Shown here piece after piece: positions 41,704 to 51,120 of a DNA stretch of 64,000 nt. The notes below the pieces were generated by a model that was not told where the DNA came from, did no database searches, and was given only the letters and a program-made list of their open reading frames with translations. Made by a program: the position numbers and the translations under genes. This DNA comes from an uncultured bacterium. GTDB taxonomy: Bacteria > Spirochaetota > Leptospiria > Leptospirales > Leptonemataceae. Position 1 is the first letter of the stretch. Each line of letters starts with the position of its first letter. Where the stretch lies: assembly GCA_937928085.1 (NCBI GenBank), contig CALFVU010000011.1, positions 62,001-126,000 of the forward strand, in the 5' to 3' direction.

Positions 41704-42586
41704 ATCATTCAACCAAACATTTTATTTTCGTTTGCAACACCATTCAAAAAATTTTATATTTATTTTTTTATTGATTTTATGGATTAATTCTTTATTTTCC
41801 AAAAGCGAAGTTGGAATTACCACAAGCTTTAATTTTTACTTACCTAATCAAAGCATATCTTCTTTAAAAAAAACGTTCTATTATAACGATCAATTATTGC
41901 CTCCTTATCGGTTTTTTTCTTCTCAAGAATACATCACAAAAAATTACGAAATTTATTTTTTTATATATTCTCTTATTGAGAATAATGATATTTTTGGCAT
42001 TGTTATGGGTAGCTCTTTTTTGCCAAAAATTCAATCCACTTATATCAATGATGACGAAGAGATATTTACTCAATGGTTTGGAAAATTTGATTTTATTTTA
42101 TTCAAATATGGAAAAGTCATTCCATATAAAATCATCTCAAAACAAAATTTTTTAGAAATTTATGGCGGGATTGGTTTTCTTTTTAAAATTGAATTATTTC
42201 TTAAAGCAAATGAATTTTCTCAAAATTTATTTTCCGAACCCTTTACATTTAAAAAAGGTATATTTAAAAATTCAGAAGGATATTTAACTAGGTTAGGAAT
42301 CAATTTTGGAAGTTCATTTTTACAAACAAAATTTCGAATTGGAATAACATTTGAATATATTATAGCTTCACTTTCGGAAGGAAAGATATATCAAGAATCA
42401 ACAAAACTATTTTATTATAATAAAAATAAAATTTGGGTTTCTCAAGACATTTCGTATTATTTAAAAAATAAAGATTATTATGAATCGTCAAACTTGAACA
42501 TTTTTTATGAATACCCGAAGATTGAAAGTTATTCATTAACTTTTGGGACAATTAACATTTTTTTTTCAATTGGAGTAAATTTATAA
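41684..42586 (+). CDS. Hypothetical, possible outer-membrane beta-barrel protein
   Basis: N-terminal hydrophobic segment, many amphipathic beta-like stretches; overlaps gmhB by 20 nt. Confidence 0.5.
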   Translation: MRKIFFKSFNQTFYFRLQHHSKNFIFIFLLILWINSLFSKSEVGITTSFNFYLPNQSISSLKKTFYYNDQLLPPYRFFSSQEYITKNYEIYFFIYSLIENNDIFGIVMGSSFLPKIQSTYINDDEEIFTQWFGKFDFILFKYGKVIPYKIISKQNFLEIYGGIGFLFKIELFLKANEFSQNLFSEPFTFKKGIFKNSEGYLTRLGINFGSSFLQTKFRIGITFEYIIASLSEGKIYQESTKLFYYNKNKIWVSQDISYYLKNKDYYESSNLNIFYEYPKIESYSLTFGTINIFFSIGVNL

Positions 42587-44257
42587 AAATTCTTTGATTA
42601 ATAATTCATAATCAGGTTGTATCCCTTTCGCATATACAGGTAATTTATAACGAGAAATATGTTCAAAAGTTGTATTTCCTAAAGCAACCAATCTCCATTC
42701 AGATGATAGTTCCTTAAAGTTCAAACCCTGAAAAGATTGATAAAAAGAATTAAATAGCGAAGGACTACCAAAAATTAAATAAGATTTTTTAGGAATTTGT
42801 AAGACTTCTTCTTTTGTTAAATTTCTTACTTTAGTTTCGTAAACTATCCAAGATTTTACTGAATAATCTTTAAGAATTTCGTAAAACTCATTATTTTTAT
42901 CTTTTCCCTTTATAGTAATGATTTGTATCTCTTTAGGAGAGAATTTTTCTAATATTTGATTAGCTATTCCTTTTGCAGTTCCATCTTTACTTATAAAAAT
43001 TTTTTCTGCATGAATTTCTGGAAACTCTTGTAATAAAACATTTTTAGATTGATTTCCATTCAAAAAAATATAAAAGTTTAAATTAGGAAATTGAAATTCA
43101 TTGATTTTTAAAGAAAAAATCCCTTCTACGCTAAATATACAAAAAATTGTAAATTTATTATATAAATTTTTATAATCAATTTTTTTTATAAAATCTGTAT
43201 GATAATAAACTTCCATTACATCAAAAAAAATTAATCGTTTAGAATGAAATTCTTTTTGAAAAATCGAAATCAATTTTTGATTTTTTTCTCTTTTTCCAAA
43301 AATTACGATGGGGAGATCTTGTGTTAATTCTTCGTAAACAAATTTTATTAATTGTTTTGAATTTTTATGATACCTTTTGATATAAAAATCTTTCTTTTTT
43401 TTACTATAAGGATATTCTCTTCCTAAAAAAAGTTTTACAGAATATCCAGACTCGTCCTTATTCCCATAAACACCTAAAGGTAAATGGCAACCTCCTTCTA
43501 ATTTAGCTAAAATTCCTCTTTCGATATTGATCACTTCTTCTATTTTATGATTATGAATTTTCGAAAGTATGGACAATAAGTCTGTATTTTTTTTTTTGCA
43601 TTGAACAGCTAAAGTGCCCTGTCCGGGAGCAGGTGGAAAGACTTCGGGATCTAAAGGAATGATTTCTAAGTTTTTTAAGTAAGAATCTTCTATCCAATTT
43701 GTAATTTTTTGTAGTCTCTCTATACCTGCCCCCGAAAGCAAAATAGCATCAGGACCATCTGGATTGAATAACTTTTTTATTCTTGTAGGTACATTGCCTC
43801 GAATGTCTAAGAATCTTAAAGATGGAAATAAAAAGCGAATTAAAGATTTTCTTCGAAACGAAGAAGTTCCTACAAATCCATCTTCGCGTATAAAAGGAAA
43901 CTGAGCTTGTATTTTTTTTTCTTTTAAAAAAACCCAGTAATCTCTAAAATCTAATCGTTGTGGTAATGCAGCAATCACTAATTCTTCTGGAGATTTCGTT
44001 GGTACATCTTTTAAAGAATGTACTGCAATATCAATTTCATCTCGAAGTAAAGCTTCTTCTATTTCCTTTGTAAAAAGCCCTTTAGCTTCATCTCCTTTTT
44101 TCGAAATTTCAGAAAAAGATTGATAGTTTATATCTCCTGTTGTTTTTATAATCACAAGTTCTGTAGAATATTCAAGTTTTTGTAAAAGATCCGAAACGTA
44201 TTGAGCTTGTGCCAGCGCTAAAGAAGATCCTCTTGTACCAATACGAATTTTTTTCAC
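42581..44257 (-). CDS. hemCD: Fused porphobilinogen deaminase (HemC) - uroporphyrinogen-III synthase (HemD); likely GTG start at 44257 (tracked ATG at 44293)
   Basis: HemC: IRIGTRGSSLALAQAQYV, AVHSLKDVPT, PPAPGQGTLAVQ, LEGGCHLPLGVYG. C-terminal half: KSYLIFGSPSLFNSFYQSFQGLNF...WRLVALGNTTFEHISRYKLPVYAKGIQPDYELLI. Confidence 0.88.
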   Translation of the reverse strand: MKKIRIGTRGSSLALAQAQYVSDLLQKLEYSTELVIIKTTGDINYQSFSEISKKGDEAKGLFTKEIEEALLRDEIDIAVHSLKDVPTKSPEELVIAALPQRLDFRDYWVFLKEKKIQAQFPFIREDGFVGTSSFRRKSLIRFLFPSLRFLDIRGNVPTRIKKLFNPDGPDAILLSGAGIERLQKITNWIEDSYLKNLEIIPLDPEVFPPAPGQGTLAVQCKKKNTDLLSILSKIHNHKIEEVINIERGILAKLEGGCHLPLGVYGNKDESGYSVKLFLGREYPYSKKKKDFYIKRYHKNSKQLIKFVYEELTQDLPIVIFGKREKNQKLISIFQKEFHSKRLIFFDVMEVYYHTDFIKKIDYKNLYNKFTIFCIFSVEGIFSLKINEFQFPNLNFYIFLNGNQSKNVLLQEFPEIHAEKIFISKDGTAKGIANQILEKFSPKEIQIITIKGKDKNNEFYEILKDYSVKSWIVYETKVRNLTKEEVLQIPKKSYLIFGSPSLFNSFYQSFQGLNFKELSSEWRLVALGNTTFEHISRYKLPVYAKGIQPDYELLIKEFL

Positions 44258-44310
44258 AAACTTACGAATTTTTTTGATTTTCGTTATTATCAAGTTTTTA
44301 AATTAGAATT

Positions 44311-45138
44311 ATGAAATTAAAAAGTTTAGCATTATTTGTATTTCTAATAAGTTGTGTAACTGTTGACGAATCGGGTAGAATCATCGAAAAACCTTTTTAT
44401 AAAAAACAAGAAAATAATAAATGGAATTTAAATGACATTTCTCTCGGACCGAGATGGACAGAAAAAGATCAAACAGTTAATTTTTTGATTGTTCCAAGAG
44501 AAGAAAATTTACCTGATTTATTTTTTTTAAAAAATTTACCAGAAGTAAAAAATCAAGGCAGGCAAGCATCAAGTACAGCTTTTGCCACTGGTTATTTAGC
44601 AATGAGTATGTATATTAAAAAAAAACTTAACAAAAAAAGCTATCTTTGTTCTCCTTCTTTTATTTATAATCTTTTGAACAATGGTAAAGACGAAGGGATC
44701 GATATTTACGAGGCTTTGCTTTTATTAAAAAATACCGGATGCCCTCCAATTGAATATTTTGCTTACAAAGATTACGATTATAAAATTCAACCAAATTCAA
44801 TAGTGATTCAAATAGCTAAAGATTATAAAATTAACGATTTTGTACGAATCGATCCATTAGATATATTTCAAATTGCTAGTTTTATAAAAAATGAATATAT
44901 CATCATTACTACTATATATATTACAGAAAATTTTTTGACATTAAATAAAAATTATTATGAACCAGAAGGAAGATTTCATGGAAAGCATACCCTATCGATT
45001 GTAGGTTATGATCTAAAAAATCAACGATATTATTTATTTAATTCTTTTGGAAAAAACTGGGGAGAGAAAGGTTATGTATGGATTTCTAAACAATGGTATG
45101 ACAGATTAGTTTTGTCTGCTTACATCATTCTTCGGTAA
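44311..45138 (+). CDS. Papain-like (C1) fold lipoprotein with catalytic Cys replaced by Ser
   Basis: Lipobox LISC; LPEVKNQGRQASSTAFATGYLAMSMYIKKK, YLCSPSFIYN, HGKHTLSIVGYD, NSFGKNWGEKGYVWIS. Confidence 0.75.
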   Translation: MKLKSLALFVFLISCVTVDESGRIIEKPFYKKQENNKWNLNDISLGPRWTEKDQTVNFLIVPREENLPDLFFLKNLPEVKNQGRQASSTAFATGYLAMSMYIKKKLNKKSYLCSPSFIYNLLNNGKDEGIDIYEALLLLKNTGCPPIEYFAYKDYDYKIQPNSIVIQIAKDYKINDFVRIDPLDIFQIASFIKNEYIIITTIYITENFLTLNKNYYEPEGRFHGKHTLSIVGYDLKNQRYYLFNSFGKNWGEKGYVWISKQWYDRLVLSAYIILR

Positions 45139-45141
45139 AAT

Positions 45142-45939
45142 ATGGACTACTTTATAAATCATCTTATTAAAGGAATTTTTCTAAGAAGATATAAAAGATT
45201 TTTTGTCGATTTTTTGATTCAACAAAACATTCATACAGCACATTGTCCTAATACTGGAAGTATGTCTTCTTGCTTAATACAAAATTCGGAAGTATTAGTA
45301 AGTAAAATTCAAAATCCTAAAAGAAAATTACATTATACTCTTGAATTCATCAAACCTAAAGAATGGGTATTGGTAAACACTTTAAGAACAAATGCTTTAT
45401 TCGAAAGTTTTTTAAATAAACAAAAAGAATTTTTATATCAGTTTTACATTAAAGAACCTAAATTGCCTTTATTTCGTCCCGATTTTTTATTATTTAATGA
45501 AAATCATATTCCTTTTTTGAATTCGATGGAAATATCTCTAAATAAAAAAAAATTTATAAATAATATTTATGATTATTCAAAACCTTTATTGATCGAAATC
45601 AAAAATGTAAGCTATTATATAGAATCAGAAGATTGCTTGGTATTTCCGGATGCAAAAACAAAACGAGGTAGTAAACACATACAAAATCTTATATTTTATT
45701 TACAAAAGGGATTTGATTGTATGATTTGCTTTGTTTTATCTCGATCTGATGGTACTTATTTTCGCCCTTTTAAAGAAATTGATTTTGAATTTTCGAATAA
45801 ACTTTATGAATTTTATAACATCGGCGGGAAAATTTACACATTAAGAATTTTAATTGATTTACGAAAAAATCAAAACAACAATTTAGAAGATATTACTGTA
45901 AATATCAAATTTTCTGAGTTTAAAAAAATTTTATTATAA
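45142..45939 (+). CDS. sfsA: SfsA-family protein
   Basis: FLRRYKRFFVDFLI, HCPNTGSMSSCL, VLVNTLRTNALFESFL, FPDAKTKRGSKHIQNLI. Confidence 0.85.
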   Translation: MDYFINHLIKGIFLRRYKRFFVDFLIQQNIHTAHCPNTGSMSSCLIQNSEVLVSKIQNPKRKLHYTLEFIKPKEWVLVNTLRTNALFESFLNKQKEFLYQFYIKEPKLPLFRPDFLLFNENHIPFLNSMEISLNKKKFINNIYDYSKPLLIEIKNVSYYIESEDCLVFPDAKTKRGSKHIQNLIFYLQKGFDCMICFVLSRSDGTYFRPFKEIDFEFSNKLYEFYNIGGKIYTLRILIDLRKNQNNNLEDITVNIKFSEFKKILL

Positions 45940-45978
45940 AAGACTTTACTAAAAAAAAACTAAAAAAATTTTAAATTC

Positions 45979-47241
45979 ATGTTAGATATAAAAAAAATTG
46001 AAAAAAATCCAGATAAATTTCGAGAAACACTAAAAAAAAGACAACAATCTGATTCAATAGTAGATGAACTTTTAGAAATGATCAAAACTTCTAAAAAAAA
46101 ATTGAGTAAAATAGAAGAATTAAGGTCTTTGCGAAATAAAGAAAGTAAAGAAATTGGATTACTTTTAGCTAATCAACAAATCGAGGAAGTAGAAAAAAGA
46201 AAAGAAATCACAAAAAAAATAAACGAAGAAATTGAAAAATTAGAAAAAGAATACAATACACTTAACGAACAATTAGAAAATCTGTTATTGACTTTACCTA
46301 ACTGGTTAGATCCTGAAGTTCCTTACGGAGAAGATGCATCTAAAAATGTAATTATCAAAGAACATGGGCAGATACCCCAATTTTCTTTTAAGCCTAAAAC
46401 CCATTATGAAATCGGCGAACAAATGGGAATCATCGATTTTGAAAAAGGGATTCAATTAGCTGGCTCGAGATTCTATACTTATTTTGATTTAGGTGCTAAG
46501 TTAGAACGAGCTATTATGAATTTCATGTTAGATTTACATACCCAAAAAAACGGCTACAAAGAAGTTTGGGTACCTGTTTTAATCAAAGATTTTGGAATGG
46601 TCACAACAGGACAATACCCCAAATTTAAAGGAGAATATTATCAATTAGAAAAAGATGGATTATCATTAATTCCTACAGCAGAAGTACCTTTAGTAAATTT
46701 GTTTTATAATCAAATTATAAACGAAGAAGAGTTACCAATAAAATTAACAGCTGGAACATCATGTTTTCGTAGAGAAGCTGGAGCAGCAGGAAAAGACACA
46801 AAAGGCTTGGTACGAGTACATCAATTTCAAAAAGTAGAATTAGTTCAAATTGTACATCCTGAAAATTCACAAATAGCACATCAAGAAATGTTGCGACATG
46901 CAGAAATGGTATTACAAGAATTAAAACTACCATATCGGATAGTATTACTTTGCTCTGGAGACATAGGTGCTACTGCAATCAAAACGTATGACATCGAAGT
47001 ATGGATACCGGGCATGGAGCGATGGTTAGAAATTTCTTCTGTTTCTAATTGTTCAGACTATCAAGCACGAAGAGGTTTGATTCGCATCAAAACTAAAAAA
47101 GGAAACGTATATGCTCATACATTAAATGGCTCAGGATTAGCAGTAGGTAGAACTTTAATTGCAATTTTAGAAAATTATCAAAAAGAAGATGGAACAGTAG
47201 AAATTCCAGAAGCTCTAAAAAAATATCTAACACTTTCATGA
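45979..47241 (+). CDS. serS: Seryl-tRNA synthetase
   Basis: N-terminal coiled coil; TAEVPLVNLF, TSCFRREAGAAGKDTKGLVRVHQFQKVELV, EISSVSNCSDYQARR, LNGSGLAVGRTLIAILENYQ. Confidence 0.97.
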   Translation: MLDIKKIEKNPDKFRETLKKRQQSDSIVDELLEMIKTSKKKLSKIEELRSLRNKESKEIGLLLANQQIEEVEKRKEITKKINEEIEKLEKEYNTLNEQLENLLLTLPNWLDPEVPYGEDASKNVIIKEHGQIPQFSFKPKTHYEIGEQMGIIDFEKGIQLAGSRFYTYFDLGAKLERAIMNFMLDLHTQKNGYKEVWVPVLIKDFGMVTTGQYPKFKGEYYQLEKDGLSLIPTAEVPLVNLFYNQIINEEELPIKLTAGTSCFRREAGAAGKDTKGLVRVHQFQKVELVQIVHPENSQIAHQEMLRHAEMVLQELKLPYRIVLLCSGDIGATAIKTYDIEVWIPGMERWLEISSVSNCSDYQARRGLIRIKTKKGNVYAHTLNGSGLAVGRTLIAILENYQKEDGTVEIPEALKKYLTLS

Positions 47242-48020
47242 AGAACGGAATTTTACTTTTTTTTATTTTTCTTTTTTGTAAAACATTTACGAATTTTCAT
47301 ATACCAATCGATTCAAACTCTGAAAAGATTAAGATTTCTAAAATAGAAAACTCCACAGAAAATTTAATTTATTTAATTGAAGATCTAAATTATTGGAAAA
47401 CCAATTCTATTTTTCTTATCACACCCAAAAACATATACTTCTTTAGTTCGGGTTGGAGCCCAAAAAGTGCTCAAAGAATCCTATGGAAATCAAAAACTAT
47501 ATCTACTTTACCTTTTGGTGCACTTCTTCTTATTTCTCCTTCTCTAGAATTTAGTGGTGGTATTGTTGAATTTACAGAAAAAGAAATGATTCCAGCTTAT
47601 ATTCATAAAGAAGGCTATTTATATTTAAAAGATAATTGGATTTCGTGGCAAAAACTAATGAAAAAAAAATTTTTAAGTTGGGAAGAAATCCTTACTGTAC
47701 CCGAGATAACGGGACTAATTGATAATCAATTTATAATCGAAGAAAATATTTTTTTATTTTATCCCGGAATAATTCGTGAACCAGGCAATCTAGTAGCTTA
47801 TTTTTCTAAAGAGCAAATCCTTTATGCAGGAAATTTATTGTTTGATCCAGAAGAAATACAGTTCTATATAGAAAATGCAAATATACAAAATTGGTTAAAT
47901 CTACTAGAACATTTAAAAAAATTAAATATCAAAAAAATCGTAACCGGCAAAGGAAAAGCTTTACATAACAAAGATTTAATTCCTAAAATGATTCTGTATT
48001 TATCTAGAAAAAATATTTAA
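47238..48020 (+). CDS. Metallo-beta-lactamase-fold-like exported protein, apparently metal-site dead
   Basis: NIYFFSSGWSPKSAQRIL, ALLLISPSLEFSGGIVEF (in place of HxHxDHxGG), YPGIIREPGNLVAYFSKEQILYAGNLLFD (in place of GHTPGN...GDLLF), KIVTGKGKAL (in place of GHG). Confidence 0.6.
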   Translation: MKNGILLFFIFLFCKTFTNFHIPIDSNSEKIKISKIENSTENLIYLIEDLNYWKTNSIFLITPKNIYFFSSGWSPKSAQRILWKSKTISTLPFGALLLISPSLEFSGGIVEFTEKEMIPAYIHKEGYLYLKDNWISWQKLMKKKFLSWEEILTVPEITGLIDNQFIIEENIFLFYPGIIREPGNLVAYFSKEQILYAGNLLFDPEEIQFYIENANIQNWLNLLEHLKKLNIKKIVTGKGKALHNKDLIPKMILYLSRKNI

Positions 48021-49081
48021 ATTTTGGCATCTATTCCTATTATATCTTGAAGTTTACAATTTTCTTTTTCTAAAAAATTATCTATATATTGTAAAATTTT
48101 TTTTGGAAAAAGCGGTCCTCCAAACACAAACCCTGTATAGATTTGAATTAAACTAGAACCTGCCATTATTTTTTCTAAAGCATCATTTGGATTCATAATA
48201 CCCCCAACACCAATTATTGGAATCTTTCCTTCTAAAAAGCGATATGCTTTTTTAATGAGCATTGTAGATCGATTCTTTAAAGGCAATCCAGATAATCCTC
48301 CCATTTCGAAATTTTTATACATCTCTTCTCTTTGTAAAGTAGTATTTGTTAATATAAATCCATCAATTCCAGAAGTTGCAAAAGATTCTAAAATCAAATA
48401 AAATTCTTTCTCTTCTAAATCTGGATCTAGCTTTATTAAAATGGGTATAGAAATATTCAAATCTTTTTGTTTTTTCTGTAAGATGTTTATGAGTTCTAAA
48501 ATCTCCTTAGAACTTTGTAATTTTCTTAAATCTGGAGTATTCGGAGAACTTACATTGATCACAAAATAATCCGCAAAAGGATATAGAAGTTGAAAACCTT
48601 CGATATAATCTTCTTTAGCTTTATGATTAGGAGTAATTTTGTTTTTCCCCAAATTAATCCCTCTTGGAATGGTTTTTTTTTGCAATAAGAAAATTTCTTT
48701 AGCTTTCTCAATCCCTGGATTATTAAAGCCCATTCGATTCACGATTGCAAAGTGTTCTTCATATCGAAATAGTCGAGGTTTTGGATTTCCTTCTTGTGGT
48801 TGTGGAGTAAAGGTGCCACATTCTATAAAACCAAATCCAAAATTACTAAAAACTGGATATAGCTCTCCGGTCTTATCAAACCCCCCTGCTAAACCCAAAA
48901 TATTGGGAAATTCTATATTCCATACGTTAAGTTTTAATCTTTTCGAAGTATAACATAAAAAAAATTTTTCGAATTCTTGCACTGGAAAGAAATTCATAAC
49001 TTTTAAAGCTTTTGTGGTTATTTGATGGCTTGTTTCTGGTTCCAAAGCAAATAAGATTTTAGAAAATAATTCATAAAACAT
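48017..49081 (-). CDS. pyrD: Dihydroorotate dehydrogenase (class 2)
   Basis: NILGLAGGFDKTGELYPVFSNFGFGFIECGTFTPQPQEGNPKPRLFR, VINVSSPNTPDLRKLQ, IPIIGVGGIMNPNDALEKIMAGSSLIQIYTGFVF. Confidence 0.95.
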   Translation of the reverse strand: MFYELFSKILFALEPETSHQITTKALKVMNFFPVQEFEKFFLCYTSKRLKLNVWNIEFPNILGLAGGFDKTGELYPVFSNFGFGFIECGTFTPQPQEGNPKPRLFRYEEHFAIVNRMGFNNPGIEKAKEIFLLQKKTIPRGINLGKNKITPNHKAKEDYIEGFQLLYPFADYFVINVSSPNTPDLRKLQSSKEILELINILQKKQKDLNISIPILIKLDPDLEEKEFYLILESFATSGIDGFILTNTTLQREEMYKNFEMGGLSGLPLKNRSTMLIKKAYRFLEGKIPIIGVGGIMNPNDALEKIMAGSSLIQIYTGFVFGGPLFPKKILQYIDNFLEKENCKLQDIIGIDAKI

Positions 49082-49082
49082 A

Positions 49083-50048
49083 TTAACTTTTATCCTGTAA
49101 TTTTGTTAAAATTTTTTTATAATGTTCTTTTATTTTTTCATTATAAATGGTTGGTTTGATTACATAAATCCATTTTGCAAAATATATTGCAACCTCTAAA
49201 AAATAATTCGGAAACTTAGTTTTAATTTTTCCAATAAGCCATTTTTTATTTTCAAATTCTATAGATTCTGGTAATTGAAAAAACGTTATATAATTTTGCA
49301 AATTGATTTCAATAGTAGGTTCATAGGCAAAAATAATTTCTTCTTGAGGTGCATTTATATTTTTTAAAATCTTTGTTAAAGAATCTATTTGGTCTAACTT
49401 AACTTCTAGTTTTCTTTGATTCTTTACTATTTTAACAATTTCTAAAATTCGATCGATTCTGTAAAATTTGTATTGAATATCATCTTTTGATTGTAAATCA
49501 TACCCAATCACATAATGATTATCATAGTATTTTTGTATTTTTAACGGAATGATTTTTTTTAATTCAACAGTAGAAGCATTCAATTTTTTATAATTAAACC
49601 ATACCTGCTGATTTTGTTGAATTGCTTTTTCTATTAAAGTCAAAATGCTTTCCTGCCAAGACTGACTTGTTTCTAATAGGATATCTAAATTGATTTTTTT
49701 GATTAAATGATTCCATAACTTTTTATCTTCTGATAAAAGAGTTCTTAAATTTTGCAAATCTTTTTCATTTAAAGGAAGATTGATTTTATCTAAATTAAGA
49801 AAGCCTCTAGGATCAAAAAAAACAAATTCTTTTTCGTAATAAATATTAAAAAAATGTAAAGGAGATCCCAAAACATTATTAGTTATCATACATAAATGAT
49901 TGATAATCGAAATCGCTTCTTTTCGGTTTCTTAAATTAAGAATTTTTTGAATTGTTTTTAAAGGTAAGACATAATGATTTCTTTTTGCCAGCTCTATCAA
50001 TACTGGAATTGCAGAAAGAACTTTTTCTAAACTATTCAGAGAAGGCAT
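49083..50048 (-). CDS. WYL-domain transcriptional regulator (second of tandem pair)
   Basis: VWFNYKKLNASTVELKKIIPLKIQKYYDNHYVIGYDLQSKDDIQYKFYRIDRILEI. Confidence 0.75.
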   Translation of the reverse strand: MPSLNSLEKVLSAIPVLIELAKRNHYVLPLKTIQKILNLRNRKEAISIINHLCMITNNVLGSPLHFFNIYYEKEFVFFDPRGFLNLDKINLPLNEKDLQNLRTLLSEDKKLWNHLIKKINLDILLETSQSWQESILTLIEKAIQQNQQVWFNYKKLNASTVELKKIIPLKIQKYYDNHYVIGYDLQSKDDIQYKFYRIDRILEIVKIVKNQRKLEVKLDQIDSLTKILKNINAPQEEIIFAYEPTIEINLQNYITFFQLPESIEFENKKWLIGKIKTKFPNYFLEVAIYFAKWIYVIKPTIYNEKIKEHYKKILTKLQDKS

Positions 50049-51120
50049 AAGAATTTTTTTGATAAAATTCTATTATTTCTTCTAAAAATTTTTTATAATG
50101 ATTTTTTATCTCTTCGGATTCTATCTTTATCAAAGAATCTTCATATCGACTGATCCAGTAAAACATACCTGTTAAGTTTTTTACTCTAACTTCTATTACC
50201 ATATAAGAATCATAAGAGCCAATTTTTTTTATTTGTTTAAAAAAACTTTTGTATAGTTCAAAATATTCTTTTTTAATAGTTAAAATTACTTTATATACAT
50301 TAGGTTTTTCTGAATCTGGAATGTTCAGTGAATGAGGTAATTTTTGTAAAATGAAATCATAAGCTACAAAAATATAATTTTTTTCTTCTTTTACATTTGA
50401 TAAATAATTCACTATTTTGATCATTTTAAAATCTTTTGGATTAAGTTCTTTAACTTCTTTTATATTTTCTATCAAAAAAGAACGGATATCGTTTTTTTTA
50501 TAGTCCCAACTTATCAAGTAAGAAATAGATTTATTATAATAAATCATCAAAGGAAAAATATCTCTTTCTATAAATTCGTTTTGATTTTTTTTTAAATAAA
50601 ATATCTTTAAAGGTTTTCTTTTTAAAAACAATTCATTTATTTTTTCTACAATTTCTATTACGTCTTTATCATTTTTGGATAGAAAATTTTCAATTTTATT
50701 TTGACTTAATCTACTTTTTAACAGTTTTTTTATATATTTAATATTTTTATAAAACAATTTTAAATATAAAATTAAATATTGGTCGGGTTTTTCTGACAAT
50801 TTCTTAATAAGAAGCTCAGAAAGTTTTTTTTCTTCTTGATCTGTAAGTTGTTCAATGACGTTTCTATTTCTTGCTACATCTGATAGTTGGTATTTACTTT
50901 TTCCAATTCTATTTAATGTATATCCCAATTCTTCTAAAGTTTTTTTATCTCTTTCGAATTTTCGTTTTGCATTTTGAATTTCTTTTTCTACTGGAACATT
51001 TGAATCAAAATAAAAAGAATTTAATTTCTGAAATATTTGATTTCTCGTAAGAATTCCCTGATTTTCGTAAAATAAAACTAATAAACTTGTTATTCTTTCT
51101 AAATTATTTTGAGTTTTCAT
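50032..51120 (-). CDS. WYL-domain transcriptional regulator (first of tandem pair)
   Basis: N-terminal winged-helix-like region; LKIFYLKKNQNEFIERDIFPLMIYYNKSISYLISWDYKKNDIRSFLIENIKEV. Confidence 0.75.
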   Translation of the reverse strand: MKTQNNLERITSLLVLFYENQGILTRNQIFQKLNSFYFDSNVPVEKEIQNAKRKFERDKKTLEELGYTLNRIGKSKYQLSDVARNRNVIEQLTDQEEKKLSELLIKKLSEKPDQYLILYLKLFYKNIKYIKKLLKSRLSQNKIENFLSKNDKDVIEIVEKINELFLKRKPLKIFYLKKNQNEFIERDIFPLMIYYNKSISYLISWDYKKNDIRSFLIENIKEVKELNPKDFKMIKIVNYLSNVKEEKNYIFVAYDFILQKLPHSLNIPDSEKPNVYKVILTIKKEYFELYKSFFKQIKKIGSYDSYMVIEVRVKNLTGMFYWISRYEDSLIKIESEEIKNHYKKFLEEIIEFYQKNSYAFSE

